Notes under the pieces: model-generated
What the model saw: only the letters and a program-made list of their open reading frames with translations
What the model was told of the DNA's origin: nothing
The model's database searches: none
Program-made: the position numbers and the translations under genes
Assembly: GCA_021786915.1 (NCBI GenBank)
Contig: JAJYMP010000618.1
Location: forward strand, 1-6,139
DNA: 6,139 bases
DNA from: Chloroflexota bacterium
GTDB lineage: Bacteria; Chloroflexota; Limnocylindria; Limnocylindrales; CSP1-4
Direction of reading: 5' to 3'
Shown here: positions 5,422-6,139 of the stretch, one piece after another
How the letters are laid out: the number at the start of each line of letters is the position of its first letter
Numbering within the stretch: position 1 is the stretch's first letter

Positions 5422-5430
5422 GAAGCCTCC
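5419..5430 (-). promoter_or_regulatory. Shine-Dalgarno GGAGG with near-cognate CTG start of terS
   Basis: GGAGG is at 5430-5426, a CTTC spacer follows, then CTG at 5421-5419. The CTG overlaps the methylase stop (5420-5418) as CTGA. The 4-base spacer matches that of the canonical gene starting at 2499. There is no ATG, GTG or TTG in this frame between here and 5325. The nearby ATG at 5410 is in another frame and meets a stop after two codons. Confidence 0.5.
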
Positions 5431-5843
5431 AGTGTGGCCTCGCGTCCGGTGAACTTTTCCCAGCGCTCCTTCGCCACCTGCACGTAGCGCGGCTCGATGT
5501 CCATCGCGTAGCAGCGGCGGCCCAGTTGTTCGGCGGCGATAATGGCCGTCCCGGACCCGACGAAGGGATCGAAGACGACCTCACCCGGACGCGTGCTGTT
5601 GTGGATCAAGTGTTCGATCAGATCGACTGGTTTGGTTGTTGGATGGTCCGGGCTGGCCTGCGGTCGGTCGTACTCAAGAACCGACGACTGGGGCGTGTCG
5701 GCGTACCAGCGATGACCCGCGCCATCGATCCATCCATAGACGATCGGCTCGTGGGCATAGTCATAGTCAAGGCGCCCGATGGAGAACGATGGTCGGTTCT
5801 TCTTCCACATCAGAATGTGGCGCGGTGTCAGGCCCGAGTCCCT

Positions 5844-5861
5844 GAGGAGGAGGAGGAGGAG
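5844..5861. repeat. GAG/CTC triplet repeat, six copies, inside the methylase
   Basis: Six perfect GAG units on the plus strand are read on the coding strand as CTC x6, giving a run of six leucines in GGDLGLLLLLLRDSG. The repeat is in frame and the length of this region appears near normal for the family, so no large expansion is evident. It is a possible slippage site. Confidence 0.75.
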
Positions 5862-6139
5862 ACCGAGATCACCACCCTGCGGCCCGAAGCAGTACCACGG
5901 CACGCCCGGCGCGAGCACCGCCCGCAGAACGGGGAACGACGCACGCCAGAGGTCGACCGCTTCCTCCTGACCATCGTCGCCGGATAGGTTCTCCTTCCGC
6001 CGATCGCGCGTCCCCGCACAGCAGGCGGTGATCGCCGAGTAGCCACAGGTCGCCCGGCTTGACGTACACGTCGACCGGCTGGGGCGGCACCTCGTCGGGA
6101 TCGGTCAGTCCAGCCTTGGCGTAGTCGAGCCCCGCATCC

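Larger units (their letters stand above)
5418..6139 (-). pseudogene. DNA modification methylase (ParB-linked type), internally deleted and frameshifted, 5' end outside window
   Basis: Such methylases transfer a methyl group to adenine N6 or cytosine N4 and often protect phage DNA from restriction. One frame from the window edge gives LDYAKAGLTDPDEVPPQPVD then VKPGDLWLLGDHRLLCGDA (to 6007), the hallmark that follows a ParB-like N-terminus. A second frame, from about 6010, gives RDRRKENLSGDDGQEEAVDL, a core with LDYDYAHEPIVYGW, HPTTKPVDLIEHLIHNST, the AdoMet motif DPFVGSGT and a normal C-terminus ending at 5418. In this class the catalytic DPPY lies shortly after LLCGDA and before the K-ENL..DDG region. 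Here those two parts abut and no frame encodes DPPY. I infer a loss of about 30 codons (3k+2 bases), which also breaks the frame. A translatable 3' ORF exists from a GTG at 5918 but lacks the catalytic motif. It could be a decayed gene or an assembly fault. Confidence 0.8.

Noticed and set aside
5402..5584. 60-codon minus-strand frame across the methylase end
   Set aside because: It is out of frame with both the methylase and TerS, and its sequence is the usual Arg/Ser/Ala-rich shadow.
5869..6090. 73-residue ORF as a separate small gene
   Set aside because: Its first half is the N-terminal part of the methylase (VKPGDLWLLGDHRLLCGDA). The rest is out-of-frame read-through after the deletion joint.
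1..6139. CRISPR array, tRNA, rRNA, insertion sequence or attachment site
   Set aside because: No spaced direct repeats, tRNA cloverleaf-like segments, transposase ORFs or terminal inverted repeats were visible on either strand.

Overview
The window reads as the DNA-packaging and portal block of a tailed double-stranded DNA phage or prophage. Base composition is high-GC (roughly two thirds by eye), so the host is probably a high-GC bacterium; the sequence does not settle which. Every supported gene lies on the minus strand, so the transcript runs from high to low coordinates.

Layout in transcription order. At 6139-5418 is the remainder of a DNA modification methylase of the ParB-linked phage type, which enters the window 5'-truncated. 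It has lost its catalytic DPPY segment and changes frame near 6010. Next is a small terminase subunit (5421-4978), then the large terminase (5084-3459) with ATPase and nuclease domains and an added C-terminal zinc ribbon. Eight small genes follow, packed stop-on-start (3462 to 1833): one helical unknown, two predicted two-helix membrane proteins, a short unknown, one tryptophan-rich 46-residue protein and three small Cys-rich (zinc-ribbon or zinc-knuckle-like) proteins. The portal protein comes next (1836-220), then the first codons of another gene (207 onward). The last ~120 bases of the window (1-~120) change abruptly to about 48% GC and do not look like the rest.

The genes form one polycistronic late operon. 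Most junctions are 4-nt stop/start overlaps (ATGA or GTGA), and there is no promoter-sized gap. TerS recognises the genome and loads TerL, TerL cuts and pumps DNA, and the portal is the entry pore. The membrane and zinc proteins sit between TerL and portal, which are often adjacent.

The most striking observation concerns three genes: terS, portal and the gene after portal. Each lacks an ATG/GTG/TTG start where one is expected. Each instead has a good Shine-Dalgarno 4-5 nt before a codon one base away from ATG: CTG at 5421, ATA at 1836 and ACG at 207. Two of these codons overlap the upstream stop exactly as the ATGA junctions do. Together with the damaged methylase, this means either real near-cognate initiation, a decaying prophage, or sequence errors.
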